This document shows positions 42,805-50,014 of a stretch of DNA of 64,000 nt, in pieces. The DNA is from an uncultured Maribacter sp. (GTDB lineage Bacteria > Bacteroidota > Bacteroidia > Flavobacteriales > Flavobacteriaceae). How positions within the stretch are numbered: the first letter of the stretch is position 1; every line of letters starts with the position of its first letter. The notes below the pieces were generated by a model. The model was not told the origin of the DNA. It saw nothing but the letters and a program-made list of their open reading frames with translations, and made no database searches. The stretch covers positions 434,001 through 498,000 of the forward strand of contig CANLTE010000002.1 in assembly GCA_947493885.1 (NCBI GenBank). The letters are read 5' to 3'. The position numbers were made by a program, and so were the translations under genes.

Positions 42805-43470
42805 ATGTTTAAAAAAGTATTAATAGTAGAAGATTTTCAGGCAACCCATAAAGGTATCGTAGATACGTTATCCGAAAAGTTAAAGGTTAAAGAAATACAA
42901 GAGGAACTTTATTGCGATAAAGCCTTTACCAGATTAAAAGTTGCCAATGCCAATCAAGTTCCTTTTGAGCTATTAATTACAGACCTTTCGTTTAAAGAAA
43001 GTCATGTTGAACGCAAGTTAACTTCAGGAGAAGAACTTATTAGGGAAGCCAGAAAATTACAGCCAGACATAAAAATAATAGTATACTCTCAGGTAGATAA
43101 TCCTGCAAAAATAAGAGCGCTTTTTCAAGAATATAAAATTAACGCATATGTGTGTAAAGGTCGTGACGAGTCGTTATGGTTGATGAATGCCGTTAACGCT
43201 GTGCATAAAAATACCACTTACGTTTCTCCTCAAATAAATATGGCAACTACAGATACAATTTTTGAACTCGATGACTTTGACGTTCAAATTCTTAAAGAGC
43301 TTGCCGACGGATTAACGAAAAGAGAAATTGCAGCAAAATTTAAGCAAAATAAAATTACACCAAATAGCGAGAGTACTATAGATAAAAGGGTAAGTAAATT
43401 GTATGATGAATTTGAGGCAAAAAATACAACACAGCTTATCGCGATACTTACCAAAATAGGACTTATCTAA
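42805..43470 (+). CDS. NarL/LuxR-like response regulator
   Basis: 221 residues. Seen: receiver with VLIVEDFQATHKG, phosphoacceptor Asp about 60 in LLITDLSF, IIVYSQVDNPAKI and YVCKGRDESLW (conserved Lys); HTH domain about 155-221 (FDVQILKELADGLTKREIAAKF, then STIDKRVSKLYDEFEAKNTTQLIAILTKIGLI). The HTH is a longer, diverged variant of the LuxR type. Probable targets: promoters carrying TTACAGATATCTGTAA directly downstream and at 46175. Confidence 0.92.
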   Translation: MFKKVLIVEDFQATHKGIVDTLSEKLKVKEIQEELYCDKAFTRLKVANANQVPFELLITDLSFKESHVERKLTSGEELIREARKLQPDIKIIVYSQVDNPAKIRALFQEYKINAYVCKGRDESLWLMNAVNAVHKNTTYVSPQINMATTDTIFELDDFDVQILKELADGLTKREIAAKFKQNKITPNSESTIDKRVSKLYDEFEAKNTTQLIAILTKIGLI

Positions 43471-43505
43471 GTACTGAAAAAAACTACTCACTAACCATTT
43501 TTAAG

Positions 43506-43554
43506 TTCCTTACAGATATCTGTAAGGAATTCTTTTTTTATGGTATTAGGTTTG
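43506..43554 (+). promoter_or_regulatory. Regulated promoter module A (palindrome plus -7 box)
   Basis: A 24 bp perfect palindrome at 43506-43529 (core TTACAGATATCTGTAA 43510-43525) followed by TTCTTTTTTT, then TAGGTTTG -7 box (43547-43554), 26 bp after the palindrome's ATC half. The same core, spacing and surrounding sequence recur at 46175-46219. The stem plus T-run could also terminate the response-regulator transcript. No TTG -33 box, suggesting activator dependence. Confidence 0.7.
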
Positions 43555-43583
43555 GGGTGTTAATAATCTTAAAAACCAATATT

Positions 43584-43733
43584 ATGACAGTTGAGCATAC
43601 TCTAACAGAAGAAATTCATAAAGGCACCAAAGGAGGAATTATAGGGTGTGGTTTTGATACTACTTTACATTCGAATCATTGGGTAAGTGTAAGTGCAGAA
43701 ATTACTTGTGATAAAAATGGATGTAAAAATTAA
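43584..43733 (+). CDS. 49-residue peptide with GG-leader-like N-terminus
   Basis: ATG 43584, stop 43731-43733. Sequence features: an acidic/polar first part (MTVEHTLTEEIHKGTKGG) ending in Gly-Gly, then IIGCGFDTTLHSN, HWVSVSAEITC and a final DKNGCKN, giving three Cys. No signal peptide. First gene behind the regulated promoter module. It could be a precursor peptide or simply a small cytoplasmic protein; no maturation enzyme or peptidase-ABC transporter is nearby. Confidence 0.6.
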   Translation: MTVEHTLTEEIHKGTKGGIIGCGFDTTLHSNHWVSVSAEITCDKNGCKN

Positions 43734-43743
43734 ATAAAAACAG

Positions 43744-43959
43744 ATGTTTATAAAGCCCGTTAAGCTTACTACAATTTTTATGTACCTGTTTTTTATTTCT
43801 TGTGACATAAGTAATACAGATGAATCCGATTCTAAAATAGAGTGGGAGTGTGGAACACATAATGAAAATTCATTGTTTACAGGACCAAAAGGAGGATGTT
43901 ATTATAACAATAGTAAGGGAAATAAAACTTACGTAGATAGGTCAGAATGTAGTTGTTAA
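43744..43959 (+). CDS. Small Cys-rich lipoprotein with GPKGGCYY motif
   Basis: 71 residues. Signal with lipobox FFISC (Cys20), acidic linker and a C-terminal ECGTHNENSLF TGPKGGCYYNNSKGNKTYVDRSEC, five Cys in all counting the lipobox. The GPxGGxYY...GxKxYVDR core resembles the PBCV-type basic adaptor motif found in short secreted bacterial proteins. Ten bases after the 49-residue peptide gene; same operon. Confidence 0.65.
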   Translation: MFIKPVKLTTIFMYLFFISCDISNTDESDSKIEWECGTHNENSLFTGPKGGCYYNNSKGNKTYVDRSECSC

Positions 43960-43978
43960 ATAATATAAATAATCTTCT

Positions 43979-44137
43979 ATGAACCCGCATTTAGAAATAA
44001 CAATAATATCTCTTTTCATAATTATTCTATTTTTTGTCCTAATAAGATCCATTATTCTTTGGTATTATAAAATTGATAAAAGAATTAGTTTAATGGAAGA
44101 GAATAATGAACTTTTAAAAAAACTATTAGACAGATAA
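43979..44137 (+). CDS. 52-residue single-TM peptide with C-terminal coil
   Basis: ATG 43979, stop 44135-44137. One TM helix near residues 6-28 (EITIISLFIIILFFVLIRSIILW) and an amphipathic cytoplasmic helix (KRISLMEENNELLKKLLDR). Such peptides recur in Bacteroidota operons as possible assembly or scaffold peptides; no function known. Confidence 0.65.
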   Translation: MNPHLEITIISLFIIILFFVLIRSIILWYYKIDKRISLMEENNELLKKLLDR

Positions 44138-44190
44138 TTAATATCTATTCTATCAAAGAATACAAATAAGAAATCTTAACAATAACTAAA

Positions 44191-44436
44191 ATGGGAGAAA
44201 AAAGAGATACTTATAAATATCATTTCAAAATTGGAAATTTAAAAGTACACTGTGGAATTACATATAATCTTAATGTGAGAGAAAATCAACATAAAAACTC
44301 AGGTAGATACTCTGTTTATAAAGATAAAAGATATTACTGGAAAAACGGCCATATAGTACAAATAGGAAGTATTACAACCAGAAAATCTGCTATGGATTGG
44401 GAGCGCGAAAACAATTGTAATGCAAACTGGAATTAA
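44191..44436 (+). CDS. Small GIY-YIG-like protein
   Basis: 81 residues. KYHFKIGNLKVHCGITYNLNVRENQHKNSG has the spacing of a GIY-YIG core (variant YHF...HCGIT, Arg in NVREN, His in QH), and DWERENN carries a possible Glu metal ligand. The canonical GIY and YIG tripeptides are altered, so nuclease activity is uncertain. Stop overlaps the following ATG (TAATG). Confidence 0.55.
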   Translation: MGEKRDTYKYHFKIGNLKVHCGITYNLNVRENQHKNSGRYSVYKDKRYYWKNGHIVQIGSITTRKSAMDWERENNCNANWN

Positions 44437-44675
44437 TGAATATGAAATACAAGGTAGTGCCCTTAGAGCCAAGTTTTGACTTAAAATCATCAGCATCAAA
44501 AGATGCTTCTGATTATTTAGAAAGATTCATTAATCATTATGAAAATCAAGGATGGGAATATTTAAGAGTAGAGGTTATTTCAACATACGTATCTGGAGAT
44601 AATGGTTGTTTTGGATTTGGATCTACTCCAGGATATACTCAGAATAAACAAATGGTGGTATTTAACAAGAATTAA
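44436..44675 (+). CDS. DUF4177-like small protein
   Basis: 79 residues. MKYKVVPLEPSFD start, ASDYLERFINHYENQGWEYLRVE, then FGSTPGYTQNKQMVVFNK: the pattern of short DUF4177-type proteins (KYxVV...INxxxxxGWEYxxV...MVVFxK). No signal peptide. Translationally coupled with genes on both sides. Confidence 0.65.
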   Translation: MNMKYKVVPLEPSFDLKSSASKDASDYLERFINHYENQGWEYLRVEVISTYVSGDNGCFGFGSTPGYTQNKQMVVFNKN

Positions 44676-44963
44676 ATGAAATATCTAATAATAATAACAA
44701 TCCACCTTTATTGGTTTTTAATCCCAAAATCAAAACGTAAAAAATGCATATTTAGAAAATCTTGTTCTACATATGTATATGAAAAAACTTCTATTAATGG
44801 ATTCTCTATGGGAATTAAAGCCTTTAGATTCCGTTATAAAAATTGTCGTCATGGTTTTGAAATTTTTAAAAACCCCATTGATGATAGTATTCAGGTGATT
44901 TTACCTAATGGTCAAATTATCGGTGAATTGGAAATTGCTAAAAGATTAATAAAGCTAAAATGA
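44676..44963 (+). CDS. YidD-like protein
   Basis: 95 residues. Hydrophobic N-terminus (YLIIITIHLYWFLIP), then KCIFRKSCSTYVYEKTSINGFSMGIKAFRFRYKNCRHG, matching the YidD pattern CxFxPSCSxYxxEAIxxHGxxKGxxLxxxRxxRC. The usual C-terminal GGxDPVP is replaced by GFEIFKNP and a variable tail. YidD proteins aid membrane-protein insertion near Oxa1/YidC; this is likely a diverged paralogue specialised for this operon. Confidence 0.75.
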   Translation: MKYLIIITIHLYWFLIPKSKRKKCIFRKSCSTYVYEKTSINGFSMGIKAFRFRYKNCRHGFEIFKNPIDDSIQVILPNGQIIGELEIAKRLIKLK

Positions 44964-45169
44964 AAGTAACTATAGTACTTCTTTTTCTACTCATTTTCAA
45001 TATAGAAAAAACAGAAACTTTTGTTTATATCTGCAAAACCAAAAGCAGTAAAAAATATCATTATCGTAAAAATTGTAGAGGACTTTCTCGCTGCTCGACT
45101 ACTATAGAAAAAATCACTAAACAAAAAGCAAAAGCATCCGGTAAAACTCTTTGCGGTTGGGAGGACTAA
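44960..45169 (+). CDS. Small secreted Cys protein
   Basis: 69 residues. Signal peptide (VTIVLLFLLIFNI), then VYICKTKSSKKYHYRKNCRGLSRCSTTIEKITKQKAKASGKTLC. The motif VYxCxSxxxxxYHxxxxCRGLxxC is common in short secreted Bacteroidota domains. Four Cys; function unknown. Overlaps the YidD-like gene by 4 bp. Confidence 0.7.
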   Translation: MKVTIVLLFLLIFNIEKTETFVYICKTKSSKKYHYRKNCRGLSRCSTTIEKITKQKAKASGKTLCGWED

Positions 45170-45183
45170 CAAATTTATCTAAT

Positions 45184-46088
45184 ATGAAAAAAAGTGTTTA
45201 TTTTTTATCATTTTTTTCTATACCTTTTTTCAATTATGCTTTTCCCAACATTATGAGACAATTCTTAGGGAAAAAGTTCTCGTTAAAAATAGATCTATCT
45301 ATTTGAATGGTGGATTAAATGCTTCTTTAGGAGGAACTTCAAGAATCTATATAGAAGTTGATTTGCTGCCAAATACCGTAGAATGGTATTATAGTTTTAC
45401 CACTAGTAAAGGTAAAAGTGAAGTTAAAAATTTGGGGTTAGCAATTCAACTAGGTTCACTTCTTACTGGATCAAGCGGATTAGCATCAACTACTTTATCT
45501 CGCATAAAAGTACCAACTGGAGAAGTAAACATTGATATCTATTTATGCGATAACAGTAATATAAAAGGATTTATTAAAAAATATGATAATTACGGTGGTT
45601 TGTTTTCTTTTTATACAGAAGGAACTGTACAAAGCACAAAACAAGCTGTTGTACATATTGACGATATAAGGTCTGGTGTATGGTATCTCGGGATTAAAAA
45701 CCCGAGTACCTCCTTTGGATTAAATATTGATATTGAGGTTGTAGCAGTCGTTGAAGAAAAAGTATTGATAGAAAAACCAGAAAAGCAAAGTAAAGCAGAG
45801 TTATATGGTAACATTGCATTATCTCATTATAATAACGGGGAGTATGAAAAATGTATTAAGTATTGTAATAAAGCAAATCAAGAAAAAAAGCTAGGCTGGA
45901 TTTTTGTTTGTAAAGGCATTGCCTTACTAAGACTGGGAAAGGAAACAGAATCTACTGAAGTTTTTATTGATGCAATTATGTTGATTAAAAAAGAACCTGA
46001 TGCTAATCAAACAATTGACTGGGCAATTAAAAATTTGGATAATATTATTTGGTTCAATTGGAACTTACAAGCGGCAAAAGGACATTAA
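45184..46088 (+). pseudogene. Secreted TPR protein gene with -1 frameshift near the 5' end
   Basis: The signal-peptide start (ATG 45184, MKKSVYFLSFF) is in one frame and stops at 45304; the rest (to 46088, 290 residues) is in the -1 frame, which carries FYTFFQLCFSQHYETILREK. Joining them at the T7 run 45211-45217 gives an intact signal peptide ending FSQ and a 301-residue protein: a beta-rich domain (ASLGGTSRIYIEVDLLPNTVEWYYSF) and a C-terminal TPR (AELYGNIALSHYNNGEYEKCIKYCNKANQ). Homopolymer error, real mutation or programmed slippage are all possible. A TTG at 45303 could give a 261-residue cytoplasmic remnant. Confidence 0.7.
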
Positions 46089-46142
46089 AACTATGATAAT
46101 AAATCAAAGGGAATAAAGTATAAAACTAATTTTTATCAATAA

Positions 46143-46171
46143 AAAAGAACAGCAATTTGCTGTTCTTTTTT
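46143..46171 (+). terminator. Intrinsic terminator of first small-protein operon
   Basis: AAAAGAACAGCA (46143-46154) pairs with TGCTGTTCTTTT (46158-46169), 3-base loop, then TT. Directly precedes the second regulated promoter module. Confidence 0.85.
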
Positions 46172-46174
46172 GCT

Positions 46175-46219
46175 TTACAGATATCTGTAAGGAATTGTCT
46201 TTCAATGGTCTTAGGTTTG
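46175..46219 (+). promoter_or_regulatory. Regulated promoter module B (palindrome plus -7 box)
   Basis: TTACAGATATCTGTAA (46175-46190), the same 26 bp distance, and TAGGTTTG (46212-46219). Sequence between and after (GGAATT, AATGGT, TTAATAAT) also matches module A at 43506. Here the T-run is broken and a separate terminator lies upstream, so the palindrome's conserved role is as a binding site. Confidence 0.75.
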
Positions 46220-46246
46220 ACATATTAATAATTTAAAAATAATACA

Positions 46247-46435
46247 ATGGGATTTCCAAAATTTGAAATTAAAAAAAGTAGTAACAGTAAATTTTATTTT
46301 AATCTAAGGTCAAAAGGTAACGGTGAAATTATCGCCACAAGTGAGATGTATGAATCAAAACAAAATTGTAAAAACGGAATTGCGGCTGTTAAACGCGATG
46401 CACCTAATGCAGAAGTAGAGGACACAACGATTTAA
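46247..46435 (+). CDS. DUF1508 (YegP-type) single-domain protein
   Basis: 62 residues: FEIKKSSNSKFYFNLRSKGNGEIIATSEMYESKQNCKNGIAAVKRDAPNAEV is one complete YegP/DUF1508 unit (FYFNLxxxNGExIxxSExYxSKxxCxxGIxxVxxNA). Many family members hold two units. Cytoplasmic, function unknown. First gene of the second operon. Confidence 0.88.
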   Translation: MGFPKFEIKKSSNSKFYFNLRSKGNGEIIATSEMYESKQNCKNGIAAVKRDAPNAEVEDTTI

Positions 46436-46481
46436 CAGAAGAAATAGTTTTAAACAAGCATCCAAATAATAATATATAAAA

Positions 46482-46853
46482 ATGAAAACTAGTTTTTTCA
46501 CAAATATTGTCCGGGGTACCTCCGTAATATGTGCATTACTTTTATTTATAGCTGTGTTACAAGCTCCACAAGATTATTATTGGATGCTTAGAATTATAAT
46601 TTTTTTCGGAGCAATTTTAGTAGTAATTAAAAATGGCTCTCAAAAATATTGGATATTCATATTTACTGTTATTGCAGCACTGTTCAATCCTATACTTCCC
46701 GTTTACTTGTACAAAAAAATACTTTGGATGCCAATAGATATACTTGCAGGAATGGTATTTCTTATTGAGGTAATTATAAATCGACCTAAAAAGAGAATTC
46801 AAGTAGTTTCAGAAAAGGAAGAAAAGCAATATACAAGAGATAAAATTTATTAA
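46482..46853 (+). CDS. DUF6804-like four-TM membrane protein
   Basis: 123 residues, four TM helices (GTSVICALLLFIAVLQ, YWMLRIIIFFGAILVVI, WIFIFTVIAALFNPILPV, ILWMPIDILAGMVFLIEVII) and a charged C-terminal tail. FNPILPVYLYKKILWMPIDI is characteristic of DUF6804-type proteins. Function unknown. Confidence 0.65.
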   Translation: MKTSFFTNIVRGTSVICALLLFIAVLQAPQDYYWMLRIIIFFGAILVVIKNGSQKYWIFIFTVIAALFNPILPVYLYKKILWMPIDILAGMVFLIEVIINRPKKRIQVVSEKEEKQYTRDKIY

Positions 46854-46870
46854 TTAAACCAGTCATTTAT

Positions 46871-47275
46871 ATGCAAAAGACAAAAATAACGGTAGAATTA
46901 AAAAGTCATTTTTTAAGGCTTTATCAGATTGCGCTTTCTGATGAAAATTTTAGTCATTTAGAAATGCAATTACTCTACAAATTTGCTGAGGAAAGAGGAG
47001 TTTCTAATCTAGAGTTAGATAAAATATTAACTAACCCTGTTGGGGAAACAACAATACCCGAAAGTTTAGAAAAAAGAATTGCCTATCTCTATGATTTAGC
47101 ATTAATGATTTGGGCTGATAATGTAGTAACAATAGATGAAGAGAACACACTTAAAAAGTATATTCAAAAATTCAATTTTTTAGATGAAAATGTGGACGAG
47201 TTGTGCGAATATCTTTTGGAAAGTGCTAAACAAGAAAAATCGAAACAAACAATATTAAACGAACTTAACGAATAA
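46871..47275 (+). CDS. TerB-like helical protein
   Basis: 134 residues, all helical. LKSHFLRLYQIALSDENFSHLEMQLLYKFAEERGVSNLELDKIL and LYDLALMIWADNVVTIDEENTLKKYIQKF match the TerB/DjlA-N pattern of acidic helix pairs (A-D--I---E---L). TerB proteins link membrane stress systems and bind metals. Here no TerC/TerD genes lie nearby; the vWA-like lipoprotein two genes on recalls TerB-vWA associations. Confidence 0.7.
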   Translation: MQKTKITVELKSHFLRLYQIALSDENFSHLEMQLLYKFAEERGVSNLELDKILTNPVGETTIPESLEKRIAYLYDLALMIWADNVVTIDEENTLKKYIQKFNFLDENVDELCEYLLESAKQEKSKQTILNELNE

Positions 47276-47283
47276 ATATAGTT

Positions 47284-48549
47284 ATGGGAATTTTAAAAAA
47301 GTTAGTAGCGTTAAGACCAAAAAATGAATTAAAGGTTGTAGGTACTTCGCAAACTAACCAAAATAGTAAAATAGATTATAACACAGAAGGGTATGAAACC
47401 TCCAAATCCTGTCAAGGAAGAGAGTATACACTTAAAACATCTTTAGAAACTATTTATCAAAAGTTTGAAAATGATAGCAAAATAGATATATCTAATCAAG
47501 AAAGATTAAAACAGCCATACACCACTGAATTAAAAGGAAAAACTACTGCATTACTAAACAAAAATGAAGAAAAAGAAACTTTGGAAAAAGAAGTCCAAAC
47601 CTATGAAAATGAAATTGAAAAACTTCATCAGGATACAATTAATGTAAGAAGAAATCCAAATGAGTATGGATTAAACGTTGATAAAAAGTCAACGGCAAAA
47701 TTTTGGATTGGATTACTTTTCTTATTGCCCTTATCAGCATACATTTTAATCTTTTATATTTCTACCTCGTATTCTGCTTTTTTCAGGACATTTGATCCAA
47801 GTACAAGTCTTTTTCAAGGTATGTTTTATCCTAAAGCGTTATCCAAAGCTTATACAGATGGCCTTTTAGAACTCGGTTTTGTGTTGTTCATACCTTTTGT
47901 GTTTTTTGCTTTAGGATATCTTATACACATGTTTCAAGAGAATAAAGGGCTTATAAATGTATTTAAGATAATAGCTCTTTTTGTGATTACCTTTTTATTT
48001 GACTCAATTCTTGCTTACCTAATTGATGAAAAGTTGTATAACCTAAATAAAACTTTTGATAGCCCAGAATTTAGTGTGGCAATAGCTTTTCAAAGTGTAG
48101 GTTTTTGGCTGATTATTTTCGCAGGCTTTGTTTCATATATCGTATGGGGATTAGTATTTGATTTTGTTATGAAAGAACATGCAGACAGAGATAAAATACA
48201 GTCGTTTATTACAGATAAATTGGAGGAAATTGTTAATAAGGAAAAGCGAATTATAAAAATTAAAAATGGGATTAAAAACATTCAGGATGGCATATCTGTC
48301 TTAGAAAAAAGAATTGCAGAATTACAAAATATAGTAGATGGGTTCATACTACCAATACGGAATTACAAATTACTTTCCGCCCAATATTTACAAGGATGGC
48401 AAAAATATATTGATGCGGAACTGCGCATTGGAGTAAATGAAAAAAACATTCTTCAAGAAACATGCAGGGGGCTTTACGAAAAGCACATTAAAAGCTTAGA
48501 GTTAGATGTTGACGATTACCAAAACAAAGTATATACCAAAACACTATAA
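47284..48549 (+). CDS. Coiled-coil four-TM membrane protein
   Basis: 421 residues, not recognised. N-terminal helix/coil (1-135, with NKNEEKETLEKEVQTYENEIEKLHQ), four TMs between about 140 and 295 (FWIGLLFLLPLSAYILIFYIS, VLFIPFVFFALGYLIHMF, IIALFVITFLFDSILAYLI, SVGFWLIIFAGFVSYIVWGLVF), then a second coiled coil (KRIIKIKNGIKNIQDGISVLEKRIAELQN). Membrane scaffold or sensor in the TerB-vWA operon. Confidence 0.65.
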   Translation: MGILKKLVALRPKNELKVVGTSQTNQNSKIDYNTEGYETSKSCQGREYTLKTSLETIYQKFENDSKIDISNQERLKQPYTTELKGKTTALLNKNEEKETLEKEVQTYENEIEKLHQDTINVRRNPNEYGLNVDKKSTAKFWIGLLFLLPLSAYILIFYISTSYSAFFRTFDPSTSLFQGMFYPKALSKAYTDGLLELGFVLFIPFVFFALGYLIHMFQENKGLINVFKIIALFVITFLFDSILAYLIDEKLYNLNKTFDSPEFSVAIAFQSVGFWLIIFAGFVSYIVWGLVFDFVMKEHADRDKIQSFITDKLEEIVNKEKRIIKIKNGIKNIQDGISVLEKRIAELQNIVDGFILPIRNYKLLSAQYLQGWQKYIDAELRIGVNEKNILQETCRGLYEKHIKSLELDVDDYQNKVYTKTL

Positions 48550-48551
48550 TA

Positions 48552-49484
48552 ATGAAAAACATAATAAAAAGCTTTTTCTTTTTTGTATTCATGTGCTTTA
48601 CATCAGCTTGTGCAGAAGAGAAAAATAATACACAGAAAAAAGAAATAGTTGTACATGCTGAAAATGTAAATCTAAATTGTCCTCCACACATTATAAAGAA
48701 TAAGCAAAATAATTTGAATATAAGTGTACTATTAGATTTATCTGATAGGATAGAAATCGATAAGCAAATTCATAAAGATTCCTCTTATTTAGCAAGTTTA
48801 TCTAAAGCATTTGTTACACATGTTAAAACTAAGAAACTTTTGTTTTTAGAGGATCGATTAAAGTTGTTTTTTAACCCGGAGCCTTCAAACAATAAAATAC
48901 ATGAGATAGCTCAAAAGTTGGAGGTTGTTTTTACAAGAGAAACCAGTAAAAGTAATATTGAAGAAACTCAAACAAGATATAATCAGTTACCTTCTGTACT
49001 GTATCATTTAGCGCGTAGTGATGCCCAAAAAAATAAAGGTTATCCAGGTTCGGATATTTGGCGTTTTTTTAAAGATCATGTTAAAGATTATTGCGTAGAT
49101 AATTGTCATAGAAATATTTTGGTGATTTTGACGGATGGATACATGTATCATCATAAAACAGTCATGAAACATGAAAATAAAACCTCATTCTTAACTCCAA
49201 AAAGCCTTTCAGATTTGAAATTAAGAACTCCGGATTGGGAGAAAAACATTAAAGAAAAAGATTTAGGGTTTATTCCGGCAACTGATAATTTAGAAGATTT
49301 AGAGGTGTTGGTAATTGGTATTACCAGTGAAAACAAAAATCCGTATGCACAAGATATCATTACTACTTATTGGCAAAATTGGTTTGTGAAAATGGGAGTC
49401 AAAAGTAATCACATAAAAGTCAAAAGTGCTGATATTCCTAGTAGTATTGAAAAAGTAATTTTTGATTTTATTTTAAATAAATAA
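48552..49484 (+). CDS. vWA-like lipoprotein
   Basis: 310 residues. Lipobox FTSAC (Cys21). NISVLLDLSDRIE gives the strand and D-x-S of a MIDAS site, with Arg in place of the usual second Ser. PGSDIWRFFKDH and NILVILTDGYMYHH supply the later strand and TDG. This suggests a vWA fold with partial metal site, periplasmic or surface-exposed. Two bases after the coiled-coil membrane protein gene, suggesting a shared complex. Confidence 0.7.
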   Translation: MKNIIKSFFFFVFMCFTSACAEEKNNTQKKEIVVHAENVNLNCPPHIIKNKQNNLNISVLLDLSDRIEIDKQIHKDSSYLASLSKAFVTHVKTKKLLFLEDRLKLFFNPEPSNNKIHEIAQKLEVVFTRETSKSNIEETQTRYNQLPSVLYHLARSDAQKNKGYPGSDIWRFFKDHVKDYCVDNCHRNILVILTDGYMYHHKTVMKHENKTSFLTPKSLSDLKLRTPDWEKNIKEKDLGFIPATDNLEDLEVLVIGITSENKNPYAQDIITTYWQNWFVKMGVKSNHIKVKSADIPSSIEKVIFDFILNK

Positions 49485-49486
49485 CT

Positions 49487-50005
49487 ATGGCATTCAGGTT
49501 TAATAGGAGAGTTAACTTGGGAAAAGGATTAGGAGTAAACATAAGTAGATTTGGGATAACGCTTATTTACAAAACTAAACGAGGAAGTTTAAGCACAAAA
49601 AGTTATTCTGTACGAACGGGTATTCCTGGGTTAGTATATCGAAAAAACTTTTCTAAGACTAAAAATAAAGGGTGCATTATATTTTTTTTAATACCATGGA
49701 TATTTTTGTTTTTAATATTTTCTTGTTCTGCAGCAGATAGTGTTAATGATTCCAATCCATGTGAAGATACTAATTGTGCCAATTATATTTCTCAATCTGA
49801 AGCGCAAGCAGCCTATGACGCAGACCCTGAATGTAGAAATGATTTGGATGCAGATAAGGATGGAATAGCGTGTGAAGAACCTGGTAATGGAATAAAAAAT
49901 TGTGCTACAACATCTAATTGTGGATGCTCGGGAAAGAATAAATCTTCTTGCCAATCTGATTCATGTTGTAAATGGATTGTTGGTACAGGGTGTAAATGCA
50001 GTTAA
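49487..50005 (+). CDS. DUF4236 - TM - excalibur protein, Cys-rich
   Basis: 172 residues. Domains: DUF4236 (1-52, FRFNRRVNLGKGLGVNISRFGI with GIPGLVYRK), one TM (CIIFFLIPWIFLFLIFSC), an excalibur calcium-binding domain (about 96-128, ISQSEAQAAYDADPECRNDLDADKDGIACE), and a Cys-rich tail (CGCSGKNKSSCQSDSCCKW, ending GCKCS). The excalibur motif is normally extracellular. Stops 9 bases before the K+ channel start. Confidence 0.85.
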   Translation: MAFRFNRRVNLGKGLGVNISRFGITLIYKTKRGSLSTKSYSVRTGIPGLVYRKNFSKTKNKGCIIFFLIPWIFLFLIFSCSAADSVNDSNPCEDTNCANYISQSEAQAAYDADPECRNDLDADKDGIACEEPGNGIKNCATTSNCGCSGKNKSSCQSDSCCKWIVGTGCKCS

Positions 50006-50014
50006 TTTGTAGTT

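Noticed and set aside
43506-43540. Palindrome read only as a terminator of the response regulator gene
   Set aside because: The hairpin plus T-run could terminate, but the palindrome core recurs at 46175 without a T-run and after a separate terminator, with the same distance to a -7 box, so a binding-site role explains both copies better.
43584-43733. Complete RiPP biosynthetic cluster
   Set aside because: No lanthipeptide, radical SAM (queE is 21 kb away and clearly housekeeping), YcaO or C39 transporter genes lie near the peptide.
44191-44436. GIY-YIG-like protein as a homing endonuclease or mobile element marker
   Set aside because: No intron, inverted repeats or transposase nearby; motif residues are altered and the gene is coupled to small operon genes.
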